DNA of 64,000 nucleotides from Desulfobotulus pelophilus. GTDB taxonomy: Bacteria; Desulfobacterota; Desulfobacteria; Desulfobacterales; ASO4-4. This document shows positions 56,135 to 63,701 of this stretch, one piece after another. How positions within the stretch are numbered: the stretch's first letter is position 1; the number at the start of each line of letters is the position of its first letter. The stretch spans positions 124,001 to 188,000 of the forward strand of contig NZ_JAPFPW010000003.1 in the NCBI RefSeq assembly GCF_026155325.1, written 5' to 3'. A model generated the notes under the pieces. That model was not told the origin of the DNA. It searched no databases and worked only from the letters and a program-made list of their open reading frames with translations. The position numbers were made by a program, and so were the translations under genes.

Positions 56135-56842
56135 TCAGGGCTGTTTTTCGGATGCAGGGCGGATGTCTCCCAGTACCCGGATTCTGAGTTCTTCCCGTAT
56201 GGGGCTGTCAATCGTAAGCACCAGGGTGTCGAAATACCTGCCCGCTTCTTTTCGGGTATTGTGCGTCTGAATGAGATAACCGGGACGGCCATCTTTCAAA
56301 GGTGTAATGGAGAATTGAAAATCCTCACCTCTGAGAGCACGGATACTCTTTACCGTAAAGGGGTATTCTGTAAAGGGTGTCAGTGTAAGGTCACGGGAGA
56401 TGGTTGCGTCGGGGCTGCCCTGAAGTCGGATAAGGGGTGGTTCCATCTTTGCAAAAGACTGGATGAATCCTCGGATTTCAAGGCGAATTTCTTTTTGGCC
56501 CGGAACATTGGTCTGAACGGGTATGATCTGTACAAGGGTTCTGTCCGCATAGCCTAGCGTTTGTATACGGACATCAAGGTGTCCCTCTCCGCCGGGAGGG
56601 ATGCGCCCCGTAAAAGAGGCAACGGAGCAGCCTCAGCCGGGGTCGACCCGAAGTATGCGCAGTTCACTGCTGCCGGTATTCTTCAGGAGGAATCTGTGCT
56701 GGATGGTGCTGCCCTCGGGAAGCGTTTCAAAGGTATGGCTTGCCTGAGGAACATAAAGCACGGGATTGGCATAAAGAAAGAGCGGGGCAAACAGCAGGAA
56801 GATGGCAAAGCCTGTTGTCCGAATCTGGAATCTGGTTATCAA
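56135..56842 (-). CDS. DUF1573 protein with in-frame UGA; candidate selenoprotein
   Basis: A 235-residue exported protein if UGA at 56635-56633 is read through. A TTG start at 56842 follows GAGGAGG (56851-56857) and opens a Sec signal peptide ending LFLYA-NP. The family-like domain then reads PVLYVPQASHTFETL, LKNTGSSELRILRVDPG, UGA, GCSVASFTGRIPPGGEG, and later IIPVQTNVPG. DUF1573 proteins normally have Cys-Gly-Cys here, so UGA replaces the first Cys exactly. There is no other stop between 56842 and 56135. A nonsense mutation from a Cys codon is the alternative. Hairpins downstream of UGA and nearby yedF favour selenocysteine. Function of the family is unknown. Confidence 0.75.
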
Positions 56843-56951
56843 GATGGATGCCTCCTCTTCCATGTGGGGTCTTTGCATAAAATCTGCGTATCTTAGTGAA
56901 GGGATGTCTGGAATGTCAAGAAAACGCAATGCATGGAGGGGGTATCACAGG

Positions 56952-57386
56952 ATGGGAAGGGAGCTTTCCGTGCCCTTGTTCTGGTTTCTTATGGCTATAC
57001 TGATTTTAATGCCCAGCCTTTCCTGTACGCAGCCATCGGAGGATTTCTGGATTTCCCAGCAATCCCTGCGAAATCTGATGGAAGCGGAGATGCCCGGGGT
57101 TCTGCTCATGGATGTGCGGGAGGTGGCGGAGTTCCGGCGGGCTCATATACCGGGTTCGGTGAACATTCCTTTGTCCTATCTTGAAACACATGCAGGCCAT
57201 GTGGGAAAGTTGCTGAAAGCCCGCGAAGATATGGAGACCATGGTTCTCATATGCAATACCCACAACCGGAGCAGGCGGGCGAGGGAGATTTTGCAAAAAG
57301 AGGGAATCGGATGGAGAATATGGGTTCTTGAAATGGGGGTGACAGGCTATTTTACCGGGAAGAAGGCCTCTGCAGACCTGTTGTGA
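56952..57386 (+). CDS. Rhodanese-domain lipoprotein
   Basis: A 144-residue exported protein. The signal peptide ends SLSC (lipobox, Cys about 25). The rhodanese domain begins at about residue 45 with VLLMDVREVAEFRRAHIPGSVNIPL, and the active-site Cys is in LICNTHNRSRRA (about residue 103). It could carry persulfide sulfur in the periplasm. The ATG at 56952 is chosen because it gives a signal peptide. It is divergent from the DUF1573 gene, about 110 nt apart, and ends in a strong terminator. Confidence 0.88.
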   Translation: MGRELSVPLFWFLMAILILMPSLSCTQPSEDFWISQQSLRNLMEAEMPGVLLMDVREVAEFRRAHIPGSVNIPLSYLETHAGHVGKLLKAREDMETMVLICNTHNRSRRAREILQKEGIGWRIWVLEMGVTGYFTGKKASADLL

Positions 57387-57468
57387 ACCGGCATGATAGG
57401 CTGCATCAGTAGATTCATATCCTGTTGAATGCACGTAGAAGACAGAAGCGGCAGCAAGCAGGCCGATG

Positions 57469-57515
57469 ATGCCTGTAATCTGGATTGAAAGACCAGGTTG
57501 CAGGCATTTTTATTG
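57469..57515 (+). terminator. Terminator of the rhodanese gene
   Basis: ATGCCTG (57469-57475) pairs with CAGGCAT (57501-57507), with an inner CTGG/CCAG helix, followed by TTTTATTG and a T run. The rest of 57387-57777 holds the promoter and leader of the antiporter gene and no gene. Confidence 0.8.
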
Positions 57516-57565
57516 TTTTTTAATCCCGTTTTTTTCCTTTTATAGTAGGCGGTTGGGTCGGAGTC

Positions 57566-57626
57566 TTAAAATTTTTTAAATGTTAAACAAAAAATTGTTG
57601 ACGCTGTTTTTCTGACCGGCTAGGTA
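57566..57626 (+). promoter_or_regulatory. Promoter/operator of the NhaC-type antiporter gene
   Basis: An AT-rich stretch at 57566-57602 contains the palindrome AACAA-N4-TTGTT (57586-57599), directly overlapping a -35 box TTGACG (57598-57603). A -10-like TAGGTA lies 17 nt further (57621-57626). Nearly the same stretch occurs upstream of the YheO-like regulator gene. Confidence 0.55.
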
Positions 57627-57777
57627 TTCAGTTACATCCATTCCACGATTCCCATCTCCAGTGTATGTGCGGAGGAGAGAGACTGTAATCGGCGGTTTCC
57701 AGGGATTCATGAAGAGATGAAGACTCATCTTTTCTCCAGATATTCCCGTGTTTTTCCTTAACCAGAGGAGGCAGAAA

Positions 57778-59196
57778 ATGGCTGATATAAAGGAAATGAC
57801 AGAAGCGCGTCTTGAGATGAGGGGAGGGATAGCCGGAGGGATGATTCCCCTGTTTATCCTCATGGTTGGTCTTGTGTGGCTTTCCGTGGCAGAGAGGGGA
57901 GGAACGAAACCTTTCTGGGCTTGTGCCTGGCTGGCCCTTGCCATAGGGCTGTTTTTTGCCAGAGACAAGGGAGAGTACTGCCGTGCAGCCATGCGTGGTA
58001 TCGGTAATGATACGGGCATTGTTATTGTTACAGCCTGGCTTTTTGCCGGTGTTTTTGGAAAGCTGATGGTGGCCGGTGGGCTGGTTAAGGGGCTGTTGTG
58101 GCTGGGCATGACAACGGGTGCTCAGGAGTCAGTCTTTACGCTGATGGTGTTTCTTTCCGCCATGCTGTTTGCTCTGGGTACGGGAACCAGTACGGGAACC
58201 TGTATAGCTCTGACCCCTGTTTTATATCCAGCTGGTTATTTTCTGGGTGCGGATCCTGTCATGCTGGGGCTGGCCATATTGTCGGGTGCTGCCTTCGGGG
58301 ATAATCTTGCGCCGGTATCCGATACGACCATCGTCTCAGCCTATACACAGGGTGCGACTATGCGCAATGTTGTCAGAAGCCGTTTTCCTCTGGCCATGGC
58401 AGCCGCATCCATTGCCGGGGTAATTTTTCTTGTTTTTGGAGGAGGGGGCCATATTCATCCCCTGCCGGAAATAGAGGCGCAGATGGATCCTTTTGGAGCT
58501 CTGATGCTGATGGCTCTGGTTGTTGTGGTGGTGTCGGCCCTTATGAAGCGTCATATTGTGGAGTCTTTAATTTATGGCAATCTGGCGGCTGCGGTAATCG
58601 GAATGATGACAGGCAGTACAACCCTCTCTGCCATTTTCAGCATACCATCGAAACGGGGTGTTTCAACGGGCCTGATAGAGGATGGCATCAATGGCGTGGT
58701 GGGGGCGATTATTTTTGCCATTCTGATTCTTGCCGTTACACAGATTTTGATAGAGAGCGGTATCATGAAGCGTATCCTGCGCTTTGCGGAGCAGGCGGTG
58801 GTAAGTTCGGTACGGCAGGCGGAGCTTTTTATTGTTGGCGTTACCATTCTCGCATCCATACCCATTTCGGCCAATGCGCCCGCTGAGCTCCTTGTGGGGC
58901 CATCCCTTGTGCGGCCCATGGGGGAAAAGTTTGAGCTGGCCGCTGCGCGGCGTGCCAATCTCATGGACTGTGCCGTATGCACGGTTTTTTTCACCCTGCC
59001 ATGGCATATCGTTGTGGCTGCCTGGTATGCTGCCATAATAAGCTCCTCTGAGGCTTATGGCATTGCAGCTCCTCCCATCAGCTCTGCCCTTTATAATCCC
59101 TACTCATGGGCTTTGCTGGCCGTGTTGCTTTTTTCCGTTTTTACGGGTTGGAATCGAAAATATCGAAGTGACGAATCAGAAGAGGACCTCATCTGA
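57778..59196 (+). CDS. NhaC-family Na+/H+ antiporter-like transporter
   Basis: A 472-residue membrane protein with about 11-12 predicted helices. Features of the NhaC family include ALGTGTSTGTCIALTPVLYP, AAFGDNLAPVSDTTIVSAYTQG with its polar intramembrane residues, and ILASIPISANAPAELLVGPSLVRP. Some NhaC-like proteins exchange amino acids or organic acids for Na+, so given its neighbours it may export or import an amino-acid substrate. The ATG at 57778 follows AGAGGAGGCAG. It is the first gene of the amino-acid cluster. Confidence 0.88.
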   Translation: MADIKEMTEARLEMRGGIAGGMIPLFILMVGLVWLSVAERGGTKPFWACAWLALAIGLFFARDKGEYCRAAMRGIGNDTGIVIVTAWLFAGVFGKLMVAGGLVKGLLWLGMTTGAQESVFTLMVFLSAMLFALGTGTSTGTCIALTPVLYPAGYFLGADPVMLGLAILSGAAFGDNLAPVSDTTIVSAYTQGATMRNVVRSRFPLAMAAASIAGVIFLVFGGGGHIHPLPEIEAQMDPFGALMLMALVVVVVSALMKRHIVESLIYGNLAAAVIGMMTGSTTLSAIFSIPSKRGVSTGLIEDGINGVVGAIIFAILILAVTQILIESGIMKRILRFAEQAVVSSVRQAELFIVGVTILASIPISANAPAELLVGPSLVRPMGEKFELAAARRANLMDCAVCTVFFTLPWHIVVAAWYAAIISSSEAYGIAAPPISSALYNPYSWALLAVLLFSVFTGWNRKYRSDESEEDLI

Positions 59197-59313
59197 TTGG
59201 TTGGTACAGGTAGTGGGTGGGTTGTTTGGGGGTGGTCACCGGAAGGCGATCACCCTTTCTGTTGTGTAAAAGAGGAAGGCCCTTTATTCTGAGCGGGATG
59301 GATAAGGGTTGCT

Positions 59314-59375
59314 TTAAATTTTTTGTAATACTTCAACAAAAATTTGTTGACTTTGTCCCCGGAAAAGTAAATATT
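59314..59375 (+). promoter_or_regulatory. Promoter/operator of the YheO-like regulator gene
   Basis: The stretch 59314-59351 repeats the one upstream of the antiporter gene. It contains the palindrome CAACAAA-AA-TTTGTTG (59334-59349) overlapping a -35 box TTGACT (59347-59352); a -10-like AATATT follows after 17 nt (59370-59375). Two copies with the same geometry suggest a shared regulator, most simply the YheO-like protein itself. Confidence 0.55.
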
Positions 59376-59401
59376 TTGTACGGAAACAGTGTGGAAAGGA
59401 A

Positions 59402-60073
59402 ATGAAAAAAATGGATGAGAAAGAATACCTCTTTAAAATGCTCATACAGATTGCAGAGGCTTTTACGGCTATGTTTCCAAAAAATTTTGAAGTGGTGTTG
59501 CATGATCTGTCCGAGCCCCGTCAGTCCATTCGCCATATCAGTGGCAGTGTTACGGGACGCAAAGTGGGAGGTCCGGTAACGGATCTGGTCTTGAAAGCAC
59601 TGTACAGGGAAGGATCGGAGGCAAAAGACCGGCACAACTATAAAACTACCAGCCGTGATGGCCGGACGCTGAAGTCCAGTACGGTTTTTATCCGGGACAG
59701 CCGTAACGAGGTGATTGGGGCCTTTTGTATCAATTTTGACACAACGGATTACAGCAATGCCGTTCATGCCCTTGAAATGTTTACCGGGCTTTTTCCGGGC
59801 ATAGGCGGGCAGGAGAAGATGGAAACCTTTTCCGGTTCCATTGTGGAAACCATAGAGACCCTTTTTGAGCAGGCAGAAGCTAAAATTGGCAAACAGTCGG
59901 CCACCATGACCATGGAAGAGCGGATTGAAACCGTAAAGGAGCTGGATGCCAGCGGTGTATTCAAAATCAAGGGGGGCATTGATCAGGTGGCTCTGCTCAT
60001 GGGTGTTTCAAAATATACGGTATACAATTATTTGAAAAGAATGCAGGCGGAAAAGGATATGCAGCGTATTTGA
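59402..60073 (+). CDS. YheO/DauR-like transcriptional regulator
   Basis: A 223-residue regulator with an N-terminal YheO-type PAS-like domain (about 10-125; MFPKNFEVVLHDLS and GAFCINFD) and a C-terminal helix-turn-helix of the HTH_22 type (about 170-215; GGIDQVALLMGVSKYTVYNYLKRM). DauR of Pseudomonas, in the same family, represses D-arginine utilisation genes. The ATG follows GGAAAGGAA. It precedes ridA by 29 nt, so regulator, ridA and the PLP enzyme are one unit, probably controlled by the palindrome upstream. Confidence 0.88.
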   Translation: MKKMDEKEYLFKMLIQIAEAFTAMFPKNFEVVLHDLSEPRQSIRHISGSVTGRKVGGPVTDLVLKALYREGSEAKDRHNYKTTSRDGRTLKSSTVFIRDSRNEVIGAFCINFDTTDYSNAVHALEMFTGLFPGIGGQEKMETFSGSIVETIETLFEQAEAKIGKQSATMTMEERIETVKELDASGVFKIKGGIDQVALLMGVSKYTVYNYLKRMQAEKDMQRI

Positions 60074-60102
60074 TCGGCAGGCAATGATCCGAAAGGGAAA
60101 TC

Positions 60103-60495
60103 ATGAAAGATCAATTTGTACCGGAGTCTGTTTGTTCCGAGGAAGCTCCTGCGGCCATCGGTCCCTATTCTCAGGCCGTAACAGCCGGAGGCCTGGTTTT
60201 TATCTCCGGCCAGTTGCCCCTGGACCCTGCAACGGGTGATTTTGTTGAAGGCGATGTGGCCGCCCATACCCATCAGTGCCTGAAAAACCTTTCGGCCATA
60301 GCCAGGGCTGCAGGAACGGAATTGAACCGGGCTGTTAAGGTGACAGTTTTTTTAACGGATATGAATGATTTTGCGGCAGTGAATGAAGTCTATACACGGC
60401 ATTTTGATAAGATTCTACCTGCACGATCCGCTGTTCAGGTGGCAGCCCTGCCCAAAAATGCCCGTATCGAAATAGAAGCGATTCTTGCCCGTTAA
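60103..60495 (+). CDS. ridA: RidA-family enamine/imine deaminase
   Basis: A 130-residue member of the YjgF/YER057c/UK114 family that hydrolyses reactive enamine/imine intermediates released by PLP enzymes. Signature segments: AIGPYSQAV, FISGQLPLDPATG, the Arg of ARSAVQVAALPKNARIEIEAI. Its partner is probably the PLP enzyme encoded next, whose reaction releases 2-aminoacrylate. It ends 22 nt before that gene. Confidence 0.93.
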   Translation: MKDQFVPESVCSEEAPAAIGPYSQAVTAGGLVFISGQLPLDPATGDFVEGDVAAHTHQCLKNLSAIARAAGTELNRAVKVTVFLTDMNDFAAVNEVYTRHFDKILPARSAVQVAALPKNARIEIEAILAR

Positions 60496-60517
60496 CGTAA
60501 AAGAAGGAGAACTGTTG

Positions 60518-61534
60518 ATGAATCTATCCCGATTTCCCCGCCGTCGTTACACCGAAGGTCATACTCCTCTGGAATTTCTGCCCCGTTTTACGGAAGCAGT
60601 GGGTGGTCCCAACATTTATATTAAGAGAGATGATCTTCTTGGCTTGACATCCGGGGGCAACAAGACCCGAAAGCTGGAGTTTCTTGTGGCCGATGCCATG
60701 GCCCAGGGAGCCGATACTCTTATTACCTGTGGAGCTGTTCAGTCCAACCACTGCCGCCTTACCCTGGCTGCGGCCGTGAAAGAGGGGCTGAAGTGCCGCC
60801 TGGTTCTGGAGGAAAGGGTGCCCGGATCTTACAATCCTGAAGCTTCCGGCAATAACTTTCTGTTTAACCTTCTGGGCGTTGAAAAAATTACGGTTGTGCC
60901 GGCGGGAACCAACATGGCGGAAGCCATGGGTAAGGTGGCGGAAGAGCTGGCAGCGGATGGCCGCAGGGGCTATGTGATTCCCGGTGGCGGTTCCAATGCC
61001 ATTGGTGCCACGGGTTACGTGGCCTGTGCACAGGAGATTCAGCAGCAGTTGTTTGAAAAGGGACTTGACATCCATCAGCTTTGCGTGGCTTCGGGTTCTT
61101 CTGGAACTCACGCGGGCCTGCTGACGGGTTTTATTGGCTGCAACCTGAATATTCCTGTTGTGGGTGTTGGGGTGAGCCGTGATCCCGAAGATCAGGATCC
61201 CATTGTGCACCAGGTCGCTCTGGAAACGGCCGAGAGACTGGGAATGAAGCAGGATATTTCCAGGGAGTCCGTTGTCACCTTCGGCGATTACTGGAGGCCA
61301 AAGTATTCCGTGCCCAATGCGAAGATGGTGGAGGCGGTAACCATGATGGCCAGAACTGAAGGCATACTGCTTGACCCCGTCTACACGGGCAAGGCCGTTG
61401 CCGGTCTCATCGGTCTCTGCCGTAAAGGTTACTTTAAAAAAGGTGAAAATGTTTTGTATGTGCATACGGGAGGCTCGCCGGCATTGTATGCTTACACAAG
61501 ACCCATCCTTGGGCTGGAAGAAGTGGCAGAGTGA
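60518..61534 (+). CDS. D-cysteine desulfhydrase-like PLP enzyme (possible cysteate lyase)
   Basis: A 338-residue fold-type II PLP enzyme. The PLP lysine is in GGNKTRKLEFLVADA (about residue 50), and SNHCRLTLAAA, GGSNAIGATGY and VASGSSGTHAG match the D-cysteine desulfhydrase / ACC-deaminase-like group. L-cysteate sulfo-lyase (CuyA) belongs to the same group, so release of either sulfide or sulfite is possible; substrate cannot be settled by eye. Neighbours RidA, racemase and transporters favour amino-acid catabolism. The ATG at 60518 follows AAGAAGGAGAACTGTTG. Confidence 0.82.
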   Translation: MNLSRFPRRRYTEGHTPLEFLPRFTEAVGGPNIYIKRDDLLGLTSGGNKTRKLEFLVADAMAQGADTLITCGAVQSNHCRLTLAAAVKEGLKCRLVLEERVPGSYNPEASGNNFLFNLLGVEKITVVPAGTNMAEAMGKVAEELAADGRRGYVIPGGGSNAIGATGYVACAQEIQQQLFEKGLDIHQLCVASGSSGTHAGLLTGFIGCNLNIPVVGVGVSRDPEDQDPIVHQVALETAERLGMKQDISRESVVTFGDYWRPKYSVPNAKMVEAVTMMARTEGILLDPVYTGKAVAGLIGLCRKGYFKKGENVLYVHTGGSPALYAYTRPILGLEEVAE

Positions 61535-61542
61535 AAAAGAGG

Positions 61543-61590
61543 ATCCCGGAAAGCTTCGCATTAAACAGCAAGTTTTCCGGGATTTTTTTT
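61543..61590 (+). terminator. Strong terminator after the PLP enzyme gene
   Basis: ATCCCGGAAA (61543-61552) pairs with TTTCCGGGAT (61574-61583), followed by seven T. The downstream racemase gene must have its own promoter or rely on readthrough. Confidence 0.88.
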
Positions 61591-61612
61591 AAGGGACAGA
61601 AAAGAGGTGGCC

Positions 61613-62320
61613 ATGGGAGAAAAAGTGGTGGGTATTATTGGCGGTATGGGGCCGGAGGCCACGGTGGATCTGATGGCAAGGGTCATACGGGCTACTTCTG
61701 CTGCAGATGACAGGGATCATATTCGGATGCTTGTGGACAACAACCCCAAAGTGCCTTCGCGAATCCGTGCCCTGATCGAAGGCGGGGGAGAAAGTCCTGC
61801 CCCCTGTCTGCGGGAAATGGCGCAGAAGCTGGCGGCATGGGGGGTGGATTTTCTCGCCATGCCCTGCAACACGGCACATCACTATTATAGCGATATACGG
61901 GAGGCCGTATCCATACCTGTTCTGAATATGGTGGATATGGCGGTGGAGGCCTGCCTCATCCGGAATAAAAATTTGAAAAAAGTGGGCCTGATGGCGTCCA
62001 CGGCAGTTTTGAATCTGGAGCTTTATGAGCAGAGCTTTGCCGCAGAAGGGGTAGAGATGCTGGCTCCTCCTCCGGCGGTCCAGAAAGGGCTCATGGGAGC
62101 CATCCGGAGAATCAAAACCAGTGTATACGGAGAGGAGGTCCGTCTGATTTTGCAGGAAACAGCCGACAGCCTTGTGGGAGAGGGGGCAGAACTGCTGCTG
62201 GTGGCCTGCACGGAGCTTTCTGTTATTTCAGAAAGTCTGGCAGTGAAAGTGCCTTTGCTGGATGCATCGCAGATACTGGCTGAAGCCATCGTGAAAAAGG
62301 TGAAAACGGATTGCACCTGA
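61613..62320 (+). CDS. Aspartate/glutamate racemase-family protein
   Basis: A 235-residue racemase of the Asp/Glu/hydantoin family. It begins KVVGIIGGMGPEATVDL, and the two catalytic Cys are in AMPCNTAHHY (about residue 84) and LLVACTELSVI. It should interconvert L- and D-forms of an acidic or related amino acid. The ATG at 61613 has AAAGAGG upstream; a GTG at 61607 is in frame. Lying between the PLP enzyme and a dicarboxylate symporter, it may supply or remove a D-isomer. Confidence 0.88.
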   Translation: MGEKVVGIIGGMGPEATVDLMARVIRATSAADDRDHIRMLVDNNPKVPSRIRALIEGGGESPAPCLREMAQKLAAWGVDFLAMPCNTAHHYYSDIREAVSIPVLNMVDMAVEACLIRNKNLKKVGLMASTAVLNLELYEQSFAAEGVEMLAPPPAVQKGLMGAIRRIKTSVYGEEVRLILQETADSLVGEGAELLLVACTELSVISESLAVKVPLLDASQILAEAIVKKVKTDCT

Positions 62321-62366
62321 TTGAATAGGTCTGCAGACCGATTAACGAACGGACAGGAGGTTAGGG

Positions 62367-63608
62367 ATGGCAGAAGAAAAGAAAAAAATGAGCCTGCCGG
62401 CAAAAATGGGTATTGGTTTTGCCGCAGGTATTCTGCTGGGTTTCATTTTTCAGATGGGCGGTTGGGATATCGCATGGGTAAAACCCTTTGGTGATATTTT
62501 TATTCGTCTGATTCGTATGATTGTTGTGCCCCTTGTGTTCATTTCACTGGTGGCGGGTGCCGCCAGCATGGGGGATCTGAGTAAGCTTGGCCGGGTTTCC
62601 GTAAAAACCATTATTTATTATGTAGGAACCACAGCCATTGCTGTTTTCATTGGCCTCATTATTGCCAATGTATTCCAGCCCGGAGCAGGCCTCACCCTTT
62701 CCCTGGAAGGGTTGAAGGCAAGGGAGGTGACACCGCCTGGAACGCTGGAGACTTTTCTGAATATTGTTCCTCTCAACCCTGTTCAGGCACTGGCAGAGGG
62801 GAAGCTGCTGCAGATTATTTTCTTTGCTATTTTTTTTGGTTTTGCCCTGTCCAGCCTGGGCGAAACGGGAAAGCCCCTTTTGAAAATATTTGAAGTGGGC
62901 AATGAGGTGATGATTCGCATTACGGCAGCTGTCATGCACTATGCTCCCTATGGGGTCTGTGCCCTGATAGCCTATACGGTTGGTAACAGCGGTATAGAAG
63001 TTTTGCTGCCGCTCATGAAACTCATCGTTCTCATGTATGTTGCCGCGCTGATTCATGTGTGTGTGGTCTACCTGCCTCTTCTGAAAGGTGCGGGCAAGTT
63101 TCCCCTTGTAACGTTCTTTAAAGTGATGAGCCAGCCTCTGTTGATAGCCTTTTCCACCTGTTCCAGTGCGGCCGCTTTGCCTGCCAACATGGCTGCTACG
63201 GAAAAACTCGGTGTTCCCAGGCAGATTTCAAGCTTTACCATACCGCTGGGTACCACCATCAATATGGATGGTGCGGCTATCTATCTGGGGCTGGCAGCGG
63301 TATTTGTGGCACAGATTTACGGGATTGAACTGAGCTTTGCTTCTCAGCTCAGCATTCTTCTGATAGCCATTCTGGCTTCCATCGGCTCCGTGGGCGTTCC
63401 TTCGGCGGCTCTGGTGGTGATGACCATGGTGTTTACGCAGGTTCAGTTGCCCATGGAAGGTATCGCTCTTGTGGCCGGGGTGGACAGAATTCTGGACATG
63501 GCCCGGACAACGCTGAATGTGATGGGTGATGCCACCGGCGCTGTGGTTGTTTCCCGTCTTGAAGGGGATCTGGACCTGGAGCCCGTTGGAGACGGCAGTA
63601 TCGGTTGA
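62367..63608 (+). CDS. Dicarboxylate/amino acid:cation symporter
   Basis: A 413-residue transporter of the DAACS (GltP/DctA) family with eight helices and two re-entrant loops. Signatures: PFGDIFIRLIRMIVVPLVFISLVAG, the serine-rich loop AFSTCSSAAALPANM, TTINMDGAAIY, and DRILDMARTTLNVMGDATGAVV with the substrate-binding Asp, Arg and Asn. It probably takes up glutamate, aspartate, C4-dicarboxylates or a related acid with Na+ or H+. The ATG follows CAGGAGG. A bidirectional terminator follows. Confidence 0.95.
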   Translation: MAEEKKKMSLPAKMGIGFAAGILLGFIFQMGGWDIAWVKPFGDIFIRLIRMIVVPLVFISLVAGAASMGDLSKLGRVSVKTIIYYVGTTAIAVFIGLIIANVFQPGAGLTLSLEGLKAREVTPPGTLETFLNIVPLNPVQALAEGKLLQIIFFAIFFGFALSSLGETGKPLLKIFEVGNEVMIRITAAVMHYAPYGVCALIAYTVGNSGIEVLLPLMKLIVLMYVAALIHVCVVYLPLLKGAGKFPLVTFFKVMSQPLLIAFSTCSSAAALPANMAATEKLGVPRQISSFTIPLGTTINMDGAAIYLGLAAVFVAQIYGIELSFASQLSILLIAILASIGSVGVPSAALVVMTMVFTQVQLPMEGIALVAGVDRILDMARTTLNVMGDATGAVVVSRLEGDLDLEPVGDGSIG

Positions 63609-63642
63609 AATGCCCTTTCGGTATGTCCCATCCATAGAATAG

Positions 63643-63684
63643 AAAAGATCCGGGAAAACAGTGGTTTCCCCGGATCTTTTTTTT
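63643..63684. terminator. Bidirectional terminator after the symporter gene
   Basis: AAAAGATCCGGG (63643-63654) pairs with the matching CCCGGATCTTTT (63669-63680), with A and T runs on both sides. It separates convergent genes. Confidence 0.85.
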
Positions 63685-63701
63685 ATGGTGATGTGGAGCG
63701 G

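Noticed and set aside
56135-56929. Two separate genes (98 and 103 codons) instead of one UGA-containing DUF1573 gene
   Set aside because: Each half carries only part of one DUF1573 domain, and the frame continues unchanged through the TGA with family-like residues on both sides.
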